Source: Tillandsia leiboldiana
Lineage: Eukaryota; Streptophyta; Magnoliopsida; Poales; Bromeliaceae
Direction of reading: 5' to 3'
Length of the DNA stretch: 64,000 nt
NCBI GenBank assembly: GCA_029204045.2
Contig: CM055068.1
Location: 32,619,028-32,683,027 of the forward strand
Made by a program: the position numbers and the translations under genes. Every line of letters begins with the position of its first letter. The stretch's first letter is position 1. Positions 43,148-55,578 of this stretch are shown one piece after another. The notes under the pieces were generated by a model that had not been told where the DNA came from, did not search any database, and was given only the letters and a program-made list of their open reading frames with translations.

Positions 43148-46100
43148 TCACGTACGAGCGTGAGCGCGGGGAAAAAAAAAAGGGGATAGAGTCCCTGTGT
43201 TCGTAGGTGAATGGGCTATACCAATTAAGTCTAGAACTAACTTGGTTTCTTTGTATGCACGGTTAATGGCCCGAAACTGCTCTTCAATCGATGGTGCAGA
43301 AGAGGATACGAGGGTTCCGGCAACAGTGGAAAAGCGGCTACTCCAACAACGAATTACGCGACATGGCTTAGCGCTTTCCCTTGTGTTTGGAAAGACGAAC
43401 CCCATACGACTCGCCTTCACAAGGATGGTCTACATCGCGACACTATTCGGGTAATACCGACGGTGGGTTTACCTGCTTACCGAGAAGTGATCGACTGGAC
43501 TACTATGGTGGGGCGGGAATTGGCCGTTCCACGCACCCGGCAGAAGGATCATGAACCTGCCGGGGGCCGAAAACGACCCCAGCCATAACCTAGGAATGAC
43601 TCCCCCAACGGGAGCCGACCACCATAGTATCCGAAGACGCCACAAGGAATCTGAAACACGTCAGACAAGGGAATCGATACGTCATGGAGTATCGACAAGA
43701 ATAGGTAAAGTTGACCAATTGTGTTTCCTTTGTTATAAGGGATGAAGCACACAAGGCCCGCCTCTTCGTAGATGGATTGCGGAGCAATATTTTCAAAATT
43801 GTGCAAGTGGTGGAACTTCACACCTTCCAGAAAGTGGTGGATAGGGCCACCCTAGTGGAGCGCGGATTCGTGGTGACGCGCGCCCGACGAGAGGACTCGG
43901 AGTACAACAAGGACAAGAAACGACCCCAGCCCTTCTTCGGAGGGGGATTTTCTAGCAGGGACCGGCCATACATCACCTACAGAGGGGCACCCCGGGGGAT
44001 TATTCGTTTCAGGAAGCACGACCATTGCTTCTAATATGACAAACTGGGACAGTTCCGCTTTAACTGCCCCGAACCCGGGAACAATTCTTCGGAGCCGCGA
44101 CACGGGTGAGAGGTCTTATACGACGACACGACAAAGGACGCACTACCCGAGGGAAGTAGTAGCAGGAAAGACCCTTACGAAGAGTAATGTTGGTCTTGAC
44201 CCCAGGAGAAACCTTAGAAGCAAATACTTTGTACATTCCTGCCCAATAAGGATGCAAAGACTTAGTTGTCTTTGGTGTTGGCCATTTATTTATGGGTCAA
44301 ATAGGTCCAACTTCTTGCCTCGAGACAATAGGCCCAATAAGTTGAGTGGGGTGAGCCCAATAAGTCGAGTGGGCTGCGGTCCACAACAGACCTAACGGCA
44401 AAAGACCCAACGTCCAGGTGGGTTGAGTCCGGTCGAGATCCGTGGCGCTGTGTCTGTACGCTTTTAGTGTATTGGTTGCATATCTCTAAAAGCTCGAGCT
44501 TTCGGGGTTAATGGTTAGCGCCAACGATCCGACATTTAGGACTTAGTAGCGTCACTGCTAAGAGAATTCGAGGGGATACTCGGAAGGGATGGGCTTACCG
44601 AGTAGCAGGTGCTAGCCGATTGCGAGAAACCGAGCGTGCCATCGTGGGGCACACCCGTTCTATTCATACGGAAGAAGGACGGGAGTCTACGATTGTACAT
44701 CGATAATCAGGGAATGGATAAGGTCATAGTAAAGGACAATACCCTCGTCTCGGATGGAGGACCTATTCGACCAACTACCAGGAGCGACGGCGTCTTCAAA
44801 GATTGATATGCTGTCCGGCTATCGCCAGGTCAGAGTCCGGAGTGATGACATATAGAAACAGTCCTTCGAACTCGGTATGGTCATTACGAGTTTACGGTTA
44901 TACCGTTTGGACTCATTGTCGCTCCAGCGGTGTTCATGAAGGTGATGAACAGGATCATGGAACCCTTCTTAGACCAGTTTGTAGTGGTCTTTATAGATGA
45001 CATCCCGATCTACGCTCGCACAGACAAAGAGCACGAGGAACACTGGCGAGTGATCCTCCAGACCCTCCGGTACCAGAAAGTGTATGCCAAACTCAAAAGG
45101 GGTGAGTTCTGGCTCCGTGAGGTAGGCTTGTTGGGACACATAGTCTCAGTGTCGGGAATAGTGGGGGACCCGAGGAAGATAGAATCCGTGACCGACTAGG
45201 CTCGGCCAACGACGGGGACAGCTCAAGGATTATGAGCGGAACCATCCTACACACGACTTGGACCTCACGGCAGTCGTGTTTGCGTTAAAGCTCTGGAGGC
45301 ACTACCTCTACGGGGCACACTGTAAGGTGTACTCCGACCACCAGAGCCTCAAATATTTGTTTACGCAAAAGGAGTTGAACTTGCGGCAACGGAGGTGGCT
45401 GGAACTACTGAAGGACAACGATTTGTCCATCCATTACCACCCCGGGAAAGCAAACGTGGTAGCCGATGCCTTGAGCCGGAAGGGACAGGCGGGGGAGACG
45501 GCACTGAGCCCCCTTACCCAACAGGATAGGCTAATTGCACAATTCTCGCAACTGAGACTGGAGGTAGTGCCAGCAGGAGCAATTGCGAAATTTCTGTCCT
45601 TGGTAATAAAGCCTACGCTGATAGAGGGGATCGCAGAAGGCCAAGCGACGAACCCACAACTACAGCAGGTGCGGGACAGGTCATCCTCGGAACCAGGTGG
45701 GGATTTTGTGATCGGCATTGACGACGTGTTGAGGTTCCAGGGACGAGTCTGCGTGCCTGAAGTGCCGGAATTGAGGAAAGAAATTCTGGCAGAAGCGCAT
45801 AACGCCCCCTACACTGCGCATCCCGGAGGTACAAAAATATACAGAGACCTGAGACAGACCTTTTGGTGGCCTAAATTAAAGAACGGTGTGGCGCAGTTCG
45901 TGGCACGATGTTTGGTGTGCCACCAGGTGAAGGCGGAACACCAGCGACCGGCAGGAAAACTACAACCGTTGCCCATTCCGGAGTGGAAATGGGAACGGAT
46001 CACCATAGATTTTGTGACTGGTTTTCTGCGATCTCAACAAGGACACGTCTCGATATGGGTCATTGTGGACCGTCTGACGGAATCGGCCCACTTTATACCG

Positions 46101-47052
46101 ATTCACACGACGTGGAGTAGAGACCGGCTGGCGCAGACCTATATCGACGAGGTGGTGAGGTTGCATGGAGTACCATCATCCATAACCTCGGACAGGGACA
46201 CATTCTTCGTGTCAAACTTTTGGCGGAGTCTGCAGCAGGCATTGGGGACCCAGCTGCAGTTTAGCACGGCATTTCACCCGCAGACGGACGGGCAATCGAA
46301 ACGAGTGATCCAGATTCTCGAATATATGCTTCGGGCTTGTGTGCTAAGCCTGGGGGAGGGGTGGTCGCGCTACCTACCCCTTGTGGAATTTGCTTACAAT
46401 AATAGCTATCAGGCTAGTATACAGATGGCCCCGTACGAAGCCTTGTACGGACGCCGGTGTCGATCGCCTATTTGCTGGAATGATTTGGGAGAGCGGAAGC
46501 TCTTGGGGCCAGACCTTGTAGAGGAAACAGAAGCAAAGGTGCGCCTTATCAGGCAGCGGTTGTTGACCGCCAAGAGCCGGCAGAAAGGTTACGCGGACCA
46601 GAGGCGACGGGATTTGGAATTTTCGGTAGGGGAATCATGTGTTGTTACGCGTGTCACCGTCTAAGGGGACAAGATGGTTCGGCATACGAGGGAAGTTGAG
46701 CCCACGATAGGTGGGATCGTTCGAGATCTTGGAGCGCGTGGGCCCGGTGGCATACCGGTTGGCCTTACCGCCAAATCTTGAACAGGTGCATAACGTTTTC
46801 CACGTTTTGATGCTCCGGAAGTACTTATCTGATCCGTCGCACGTCCTCGACGCCTCGGCCGTTGAACTGCGGGAAGACTTGAGCTTCGAAGAAACGCCGA
46901 TGCGGATCTTGGCAAGAGAAGAAAAGAACCTTCGGAACCGGACGATCCCCTACATAAAGGTGTAATGGAGTAACCACGAGGAGCGCGAGGCGACGTGGGA
47001 ACTTGAAACAAAAATGAGAGAGTGTTACCCCGAGTTATTTAGCGAGGAGTGA
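43148..47052 (+). pseudogene. gag-pol: Gypsy 4 gag-pol, multiply deleted and frameshifted
   Basis: Recognisable pieces in order: gag core end (about 43735-43870) with a ruined zinc knuckle near 44020-44080 (stop inside, Cys to Tyr, His to Gln); no recognisable protease (44160-44560 has no DTG); reverse transcriptase (about 44610-45200, FIDD at 44990-45001); a deletion near 45212 that joins the end of reverse transcriptase to mid RNase H, losing about 95 residues; RNase H end and integrase (HHCC and DDE present, open 45258-46664); a frameshift near 46634; and a chromodomain-like end with a TAA near 46964. The missing protease means it cannot be autonomous. Confidence 0.85.
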
Positions 47053-47081
47053 GATTAAGTTTCGAGGACGAAACTTCTTTT

Positions 47082-47094
47082 AAGAGGTGAGTGG
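47082..47094 (+). other. Polypurine tract (gypsy 4)
   Basis: AAGAGGTGAGTGG abuts the 3' LTR. It is less pure than the tract of gypsy 1, and is preceded by the conserved TTTCGAGGACGAAAC hairpin (about 47059-47074). Confidence 0.65.
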
Positions 47095-50000
47095 TGTAAT
47101 ATCATAGATTTTGTAACACTTAATACCTCCTGCTAATAAAGTTTCCGTTTAATGTAACTAATGTAATGGGTTAACTTAAGTCGATAATTCGGAGGTGCGG
47201 GTATTTTTCTGCGATAGAGCTCGGAAAACAGAGAACGGCAGTGCGATCGGATCCGGATTCCGACTTACGGAACTCCCGGAAAGGGGTAGAAAGTGATCGC
47301 AATGGCCAGGGGGTGCATCGAAATCCGTGCAAAAGATCGGACACGCTTTTCGAAGAGATAAGGAATTATCTCTTATGACTTAATAATTATTAATTAATAA
47401 TTAATATACGGATGTGGGTTTAATGTACGTACAGATTATCTCTTTCCGGATAGAAAAGAGGAAACCCTAACCGGAGAGGAAAGAGAGAAAAGAAAAGGAA
47501 AAAGGAAACCCTAACCGGAGAGAAAAGAGAGAAAAGAAAAGAAAAAACGGAAACCCTAACAGGAGAGAAAAGAAAGAAAGAAGGAAAGAAAAGAGAAAAA
47601 GAAAAAGGCAAACCGTAACCGGAAGGAAACGAGGGGAAGGAACGAGCGAAAGAAAAGGGGAAAGGCGAAACCCAAATCGGAAGGAAACGGTGGGAACGAA
47701 GGTGAAAGCCAAAGGACCCAAATCCTCCCGACGAACGTGCCGAAGCCGGGAGCGTAAACGGATCACCGTCTCCGACGATTAGAGGTAATGAAAGATTTAA
47801 TTTCGTAAAAGTTTCGCTCGGTTTTCGTTTCGGTCTTTCGCGGAGTCTTAAGAATAGCCGGTTGCTACCCAACGCGTCGCGCCGCAAAGCCCTAGGGCAT
47901 CGCCGCCGCGACCGTAATACGCGCCGCGCGGGGACGGTGCCCGCGCGGCCACGGCTAGAGCCGCGCGGGACCAAGGTTCCCGCGTGGCCGCGGCTGGGGT
48001 AAGCGCCGCGCGGTGCCGGTGCCCGCGTGGCCGCGGCAAGCACCGCGCGGGCGAGCGCCCGCGCGGTCGAGGCAAGCGCCGCGCGGGGCCCAAGCCCGCG
48101 CGGATGGGGCGCGCGCCGCGCGGGGCCATGCCCGCGCGGCAACAGCTAGTGCCGCGCGGGCGGGCGCCCGCACGGCGGCAGTACATGCCACGCGGGGCCT
48201 TGCCCGCGGCTATGGTTTTGCCGCGCGGGTGGGTGCCCGCGCGGCGGCGGCAGTACGTGCCGCGCGGGGCTCATGCCCGCGCGGCCGCGGCTAATACCGC
48301 GCCAGCGGGCGCCCGCGCGGTTGCGGCGCGTGCCGCACGGGGTCGGTGCCCTCGCGACCGTGGCAGGGGACCGCGCGGGGTTGGTGCCTGCGCGGCCATG
48401 GCTTGCGCCGTGCGGGGCTGAGGTCCACACGGTTGCGGGAGGGACCGCGCTGGGTTGGTGCCCGCACGGCCGCGGCTTGCACCGCGCGGAGCTAGGGCCC
48501 GCGCTGTCTAGACAAACGCCGGGCGAGGCCGGTGCCCACGCGGCCGTTCGACCCGCAACACCGCGGGCCGGCAGCGTCGCTCGACGCGCGCGGGCGCCAC
48601 CGCCGGGTCAAGTTGTCTTTAGTGTTTTTGTGTTGTTGGGCTCGGTTTATCCACTATTATATTTCTGATCTGACCGCGGCTCTTTTGGGGACTACTTCTA
48701 GGTCCGGGCGTCGACAGAGAGCAGGGTTCGGTCTCCGGAGTGCAGATTCCGGATAATCGAGGTGGGTAGGTGTTGGTTATTACCGGTGTGGTGTCGTTTC
48801 CGAATACTCGTTTTGATAAAGTAGATATGGTTATAATTTGACTAACCCCCTAGCATGTGAATCCCTTTTACTATTTCAATCAAGCAACTGCGGTCGCAGG
48901 TGCGTTATATTTTTCTGGTTATAGTGGCTGAAAAGGGGAAAGGCGAAACCCAAATCGGAAGGAAACGGTGGGAATGAAGGTGAAAGCCAAAGGACCCAAA
49001 TCCTCCCGACGAACGTGCGGAAGCCGGGAGCGTAAACGGATCACCGTCTCCGACGATTAGAGGTAAGCAAGATGTAATTTCGTAAAAGTTTCGCTCGGTT
49101 TTCGTTTCGGTCTTTCGCGGAGTCTTAAGAATAGCCGGTTGCTACCCAACGCGTCGCGCCGCGAAGCCCTAGGGCATCGCCGCCGCGACCGTAATACGCG
49201 CCGCGCGGGGACGGTGCCCGCGCGGTCGCGGCGAGAGCCGTGCGGGACAGGGGTTCCCGCGTGGCCGCGGCTAGGGCAAGCACCGTGCGGGGCGAGTGGC
49301 CGCGCCGCCGCGGCAAGCGACGCGCGGGGCGAGTGCCCGCGCGGCCGCGGCAAGCGCCGCGCGGCGGCGGCAAGCGCCGCGCAGGGCCGTTGCCCGCGCG
49401 GCCGCGGCAAGCGCCACGCGGCCGAGTGCCCGCGCGGTCGAGGCACGCTCCGCGCGGGACCCGAGCCCGCGCGGCCGCAGCCAATGCCGCGCGGGTAGGC
49501 GCCCGCGCGGCTGGGGCGCGCACCGCGCGGGGCAATGCCTGCGTGGCCGCGGCTAGTGCCGCGCGGGCGGGCGCCTGCGCGGCGGCAGTACATGCCGCGC
49601 TGGGACTTGCCCGCGCGGCTACGGTTTTGCCGCGCGGGCGGGTGCCCTCGCGGCCGCGGCAGGGGACCGCGCGGGGTTGGTGCCCGCGCGGCCGCGGCAG
49701 GGGACCGCGGGGGGTTGGTGCCCGCGCGGCCGCGGCTTGCGCCGTGCGGGGCTGAGGTCCGCACGGTTGCGGGAGGGACCGCGCTGGGTTGGTGCCCGCG
49801 CGACCGCGGCTTACACCGCGCGGAGCTCGGGCCCGCGCGGTCACGGCAAACGCCGCGCGGGGCCGGTGCCCACGCGGCCGTTCAACCCGCAACACTGCGG
49901 GGCGGCCGCGTCGCTCGACGCGCGCGGGCGCCACCGCCGGGTCAAGTTGTCTTTAGTGTTTTTGTGTTCTTGGGCTCATTTTATCCACTATTATATTTCT

Positions 50001-51303
50001 GAACTGACCGCGGCTCTTTTGGGGACTACTTCTAGGTCCGGGCGTCGACAGAGAGCACGGTTCGGTCTCCGGAGTGCAGATTCTGCATAATCGAGGTGGG
50101 TAGGTGTTGGTTATTACCGGTGTGGTGTCGTTTCCGAATACTCGTTTTGATAAAGTAGATATGGTTATAATTTGACTAACCCCCTAGCATGTGAATCCCT
50201 TTTACTATTTCAATCATGCGGCTGCGGTCGCAGGTGCTTTATACTTTTCTGGTTATAGCGGCTGAGGTCGCAAGGCATTAAAAATACTCATATTGCTTAC
50301 ACGCACACCGGCAGTTTGGCCACTACAGAGGGTGTATTTTTCTGGAAAGATGGTAAGTCGTTTACCCGTGTACCCCACAAGGGGAGTTTAGTGGGGACCC
50401 CTCAAGGGGAGGCGGCTGCTACTTGGGCAGTCGAGGGGTTGGAGGCACCAAGGAGATGAGTACGGTATTGGGGTTGGTGCCCAAAATATTCTGAAAGCTG
50501 TGGTAGCTGCCCAGCGGGACTTTCAACAGGGATTTAGCGATACATAAGGGGGAGGGGAAAAGTAAATGCTCCGGTGACGCGGTGTGTTCTTTCTATTTAT
50601 TGCGTTTACTTGCATGTTCTCTACTTTATCAGTCACTGACAACCCACACTGTGACAGGTTCGAGTAGGGGTGGATTTCGGGACGACGGTGAGGCATCAGT
50701 TAGAGGACACTAGCTAAGAGGGCTAGTAAAACGATACTTTATTTTATTTACCTTTGGTTATGGCATTACTATGGTTAGTTTAACTGTGATTCATATACTG
50801 TGGTTTCTGATGGATGTTGGGATGAGGACTTTCTTGTAACTAACTGGCGAATGATAGGATGTGTAATTGTGGCTTGTTTTCAAATACAAACTGGTTTCAA
50901 AGGTGTTTTTAAAACAAGTGCCGTGTGGGCACCGATTTTAAAACCCGTGGATTTATCCTTTCAAGCTAATGGCCGCACAAAGAGTTTGCGAAAACGATTT
51001 AGAAAACTGGGCGTCGTGTGGGCACCGATTTTCAAAACCCCTGGGTTTATGCTATAGACTGTATAAGATAGCGGTGATGGTTTGACGTACTTATCCCCTC
51101 CTCGTTGCATGTCATGATTGGAATGGTTAAAGTATTGGACTTGTCGGTGACGCCGTGCATATACAAAGGAGACTCCGCCCGTTTGGGGAGTGAATTTGTA
51201 TTTGTGGCGGGTCTGATACGCGCCGGAGGCAAGGTTCATGTAATTATTTAAGAAAAAAAAATAGGTACGTTTTCCGCTCCTTTAGAACCTCCGGGGCGTG
51301 ACA
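47095..51303 (+). repeat. 3' LTR of gypsy 4 with internal tandem duplication
   Basis: 4209 bases, same ends as the 5' LTR. Units 47656-48930 and 48931-50264 are tandem copies of one 1.3-kb segment covering part of the purine array, the GC hairpin array and the following T-rich block. The second copy joins at ATAGTGGCTG/AAAAGGGGAAAGG. The copies differ mainly in the number and sequence of GC units, so the duplication is not brand new. Confidence 0.9.
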
Positions 51304-51308
51304 GACAG
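51304..51308. other. Target-site duplication GACAG (right), gypsy 4
   Basis: Matches 40158-40162 exactly. Confidence 0.92.
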
Positions 51309-51644
51309 CCTTACAATTACCATTTTGTAGGAGGTCCAGTCGGAAATTATATAGTAATTTTCCCTACAGTGAGAAGAATGAATAAAGCTATTCGTCGTTC
51401 TCCAATTCGACACGACACATTCGCGATGACGGTATCTCCTTGGGATGCCAATCGTGGGACAAGAACGCCAACATTACAATACTATGTATGGATTCGCCTA
51501 CATAATTACCCAATTTATTGCTATCAGTATGAAGAGGCAGAAACAATCGTTTCAAGTTTTGGCCGCTACATAAGTGCGGATGACCCTAGCCGACATGCCG
51601 AAAATTTAAGATACTATCGCGTTCTGATCAAATGCGCGCATTGA
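51309..51644 (+). pseudogene. Interrupted host-type gene, second part (111 codons)
   Basis: The frame continues in phase from codon 68 at 40162 through PYNYHFVGGPVGNYIVIF, then TPTLQYYVWIRLHNYPIYCY and AETIVSSFGRYISADDPSR, to the stop at 51642-51644. Together the two parts make 179 codons with no internal stop. The VWIRLHNYP...IVSSFGRYI pattern resembles the DUF4283 type found in plant zinc-knuckle proteins and LINE-derived ORFs; that assignment is tentative. No zinc knuckle follows. Further exons are not visible in the next 1.1 kb. Confidence 0.6.
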
Positions 51645-52812
51645 TCCTCACATCATTCTGAAGCAAATAACACTATATGTAGATAATAGAGAATGGATCA
51701 TAAGAGTTGTGATTGAGTCCCAGGAGCCTTGTGATCCAACAGATAGCCCATGGTTGTAGATTGTAAATTATCTCATGGATGTAAATGATTATTCTTCACT
51801 CTTAATATAATATTAATATTCGATATTTTGTATGCAGGGATGATTATATACGAATGTGCATTTCTATATGGCTTGCAAATAACATTAATGTTTATATGGG
51901 GAAATGCACATTACTAACCCAACATTGCAGGTTGATTGAAATAGACGATGGCGGCAAGGATTAGTACACCCATATAACATGTGGGTGTAGCAGTCTACAA
52001 ATCTGTAAATAAAAGCGGAATGAAAAATGGAACAATCTCGAGTTAACTAATTACAGATTGTAAGCAATATTGTAATAGAGACGCGCGAGATAACCCAACA
52101 TAATACGTTAACCCTATAAGATAGGAACGAAATATGAACCGTCATACTTGAAGTTTGGAAAAATATATGTTATTACAATTAATCATAATCATACAAAACC
52201 AATTAATCATGATCTAGATGGTGTCTAAAAGTGTGCCCTTTTGGCGTATGACTGTACAAAACCAAAACCCTTCTATACCTGTTCTTACTCAACAGTGTTT
52301 GCTTCTAAATGATGCCTACTTTTTTTACAGTGAACCTATGAGTGTCAAAAACCCATATATATATGTTCACTTCTAAATAGTGCCTAAAAGTATGCCCTTT
52401 GTGCGTATGACTGTACAGAACTCATCTATAGGTGTCCCATTTTGCATATATGACTGTACGAAACTGAGCTATAGTTGTTCCCTAAACTTGATACAAAAAC
52501 CCCCATATATATGAATGCATGGAACCCACTTACCCCCGTATTACCTAGTTACCCACTTAGCACACTATTACCCACTTACCCATTTTTCAAAACAGCATCC
52601 AATTCTATCTTCTATATATTTGACTGTACGGAACAACTTGTAGGAGGGTCACACCTACAAGTGTTGCCTTCTGTATATATGACTACACGGAACCTCTCTA
52701 TAGCTGGTCCGTTATGTATATATGTGCAGGAACCCTCTATGGCTGTCCCAAGTATTTGGAACAACAATAGGAGGGTCACACCTACAAGTGTTACCTTCTG
52801 TATATATGACTA
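51645..52812 (+). other. AT-rich intergenic DNA after the interrupted gene
   Basis: No gene seen. The first 550 bases are plain AT-rich sequence; from 52237 it carries the right-hand cluster of the 43-bp motif. It ends at the inverted LTR of gypsy 3, which interrupts one motif copy. Confidence 0.6.
52237..52812 (+). repeat. Dispersed 43-bp motif, right cluster
   Basis: Seven full or partial copies, at about 52237, 52396, 52439, 52601, 52666, 52713 and 52793. Shared core: TATATGACTGTACGGAACC, then CTATAGCTGTTCC. The last copy is cut by the gypsy 3 LTR. Confidence 0.65.
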
Positions 52813-55212
52813 TGTCACGCCCCGGGTGTAAACCAGAACCCGGGCTCGTCCACAGATCCGCCATGCACACGAAATTTCCCGTGTACACGAAGCGCTGGTA
52901 ACCTGCTCAGATATAAGGATATAATAAAGGAGCATAAAACAGAGCTAAACTAAAACTAATACATCTCAGACAAATGCTGGAAATAAAAGTACAACATAAC
53001 TCTCATATATATACATGTGTCTCTCCCAGCTCATGAAATAAATACAACCAGCTGGCCGAAGCCAGACCCAAAATAAAGGAAAGTACAACCGTCTGAGTGT
53101 ACAGGGGATACATCAAAACTGCTAAACTCGAGATCGGGGAAAAAGCTATCTAATCAGTGATCCTCTTACCTCGATCCTGGGAAGAGGGTCCCGCAACTCC
53201 AGCAGAGGACTCTGCAAAACAAAGGGGAAAAGAAAGGGCAAAACAGTAGGGGGTGAGAACTACTATAAAAATAGTAGCCTCCCCTAGTGGGTAGACCTCA
53301 AACTCAGACATGCCCACTAGGACTACCAGAGGAGAAAATAAAACAAAGGTGGTAAGCTATAAGTAAAACTACTGATGAAGAAGCTACCACTATGCCTCTA
53401 AAATGCCAAGCTAAAGGAATAGCTAAGTATGTGCATCAGAATATAAATGCCTGCCTGACTAAAACCCAATCTATACACCAGTAAACACTGGTACTCCCTG
53501 CTATGCCTGCCAAATCGGGTATGCCAACCTACGCATAACACCGATAGGGGATAGGAGTCTCAAGGACTCAAAGTTTGTATATCGCGCACTCCGGAGTGGC
53601 ACTCGAGGGGAGCGACCCACACGAGTAAAATGCCTGAGTAATAAGTATCATAGAAGAATAAGTCCGCAGGACAGGATCATGACACTGATCTAAGTGGAAA
53701 AGAACCATCCACTAAAAGAAGCCCAAATCCTCTCCCTGATCTGATGCAACAACAACTGTCCGGTCAACCGCCCAAAATCCGCGGTTGCCGCAATACCCTG
53801 CCATCACGGCCTGCCTGTCCCAAATCCCAAATGTCTGACTACACTATCCCAGCGCCTGCTCGACCACGAGCGTACTATCCCCTAAGTCTAGATAACTGGA
53901 GAAAAATAAAAAACATGGTTTCTCCTAAGTCAGTTCCAGCATAGTAGTGTAGCAGAAAATAGTGGCCTAACTAGGTGACCATACACGCATGCAAAAGTCT
54001 TTTACTTAATAACATGATTTCAGGTTTTCTAATTCTTACCAAAATTTAGAGTATGCTATTTCATGAATATCCACTGTAACAAGTTGCCATAAGCCGGTCT
54101 CTATTCATGCATAAGATGTCCCAATATACATACAACATAAAATGGTTTAGCAAAATATTCCCAAGGAGTTTAGACAATATATCCTTTGCAAGAATTAACA
54201 TTTAATTCATACTTAGTCCTCTAGAGATGTAAGTGCTAACCATAAGTCCCATTTTCCAATTAAGCAAGCTATATCTAGTCCACCGGTTTATCAGCAATGT
54301 AATATAGGACTAGCTCCAATATGCCTAGTGGGTTATCACAAGTAGGAGGATTACAACGGTACCCACCTCGAGCGCTAAATCCCTGTCCAAAAGTGAAATC
54401 CACGCTCGGTCCAAACAGTCACCACAACACTGCACAACATACCCCAAAGAACATACACAATTAACATACAATATCCCAATCATAATCTGCCCAAAGTACA
54501 ACAGTCCACAATTCTGTCTTTTTCACCTACAAGATCTGCCCAAAAAATTCCAACAAAAATACTGTCACGATCCTCGCGACGAACTGGTCGAAACGAGTAC
54601 CTGCACGTTCAAATCCGAGTTTCTTAGGCTGAGATACAAATTCTGTAAGGGAAACACCCCAAAATAAACCGATCTCAAAAACTGTAGCACAACTTTCCGT
54701 AAACAGAGATTTTTCACCTTCGGAAAATATTCAGAAAATTCCCAGAAAATTTGAGGGTGTTCCTTGCGCTGTGGAGATGAAAAACGCCTCTTGATTCGCC
54801 TCGATCTGACACCTGTGCGCAAAGATATCGCCAAAACACCCAAGTGCTGTCCAAAACTCCGCTAGGAAAAATGGGTCAAAAGGAAGCTCGGGAAACTCCG
54901 AGATCAACACGAAAAAAGAGGAAGCTCAAAACACCAAAGTCGGAGCCCTACCTGTCATGAGTCCAACGGCACAAGAATCGCCAAAATCGGAGGTCGGGGT
55001 AAGCCGGGGGAGTCCGCGCACTAAAACGCGACGAAACGGGTCGCCGGTGTGGAAGCGTCACTGTGCGCCGCGTCGCAGAAAAAGCCGAAGTGGTGATCTC
55101 CAAAAATCCTCAAAGTCCTCCAATGAATAGTCCACTGTGTGAGGGAGAATCCTCCTTAAGCTCTCACTGTGAAAAGGAGCCCAGAAAAAGAGTTACAGGG
55201 CCTCAAAGTTGC

Positions 55213-55221
55213 TATTTATAG
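55213..55221 (-). promoter_or_regulatory. TATA box of gypsy 3 3' LTR
   Basis: On the minus strand CTATAAATAG follows the GC-rich U3 and precedes a GA-rich start region. It is partly changed in the other LTR (near 63547, TATTTATTG). Confidence 0.6.
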
Positions 55222-55335
55222 GCCCAAACCCGCAGCCCATGAGCTATCGGATTCGGGCGCTCCAATCTGGGCGCCCGAATCCGAAAAGTCAGATTTCCCT
55301 CGTCCGACAAAGCGCCCGGAAGTCCCGGCGCCCGC

Positions 55336-55578
55336 CACGTGTCCCCAAACAGCGCACAGCGTGAACGGGCGACTGGGAACCGGCCGCGTGTCCACCCCCG
55401 GTCAGCGGGGGTAGGTACGGCCCGCCAATGGCGGGCCGACACGTGGCCCGCACTCGAGCGCGGCCACGTGCGGCCGACAGCGCCGCCTGGCGCCTCTGCG
55501 CGCACGCGCCCCGAGGCGTTCCGCCGTGCACCCCTGGACCGCGCCTACAAGAGCCAGCCAATACCAGGCTGCCACGTG
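55336..55578 (-). promoter_or_regulatory. G-box array in U3 of gypsy 3 LTR
   Basis: CACGTG at 55336, 55440, 55465 and 55573, mostly within CACGTGTC or CACGTGGC. CCAAT boxes lie near 55425, 55558 and 55716. This is the same architecture as gypsy 1 with fewer sites. Confidence 0.55.

Larger units (their letters stand above)
40163..51303 (+). mobile_element. Gypsy 4: Ty3/gypsy chromovirus, defective, with intact target duplication
   Basis: 5' LTR 40163-43037, Met-tRNA primer site, degenerate gag-pol 43148-47052, weak polypurine tract and 3' LTR 47095-51303, flanked by GACAG on both sides. The integrase C-terminus has the chromodomain-like REATWELE motif, so it is a Tekay/Del-like relative of gypsy 1 with a different LTR. 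The internal region is about 1.1 kb shorter than that of gypsy 1, and the two LTRs differ by 1.3 kb through an internal duplication. The element cuts a coding frame. Confidence 0.93.
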
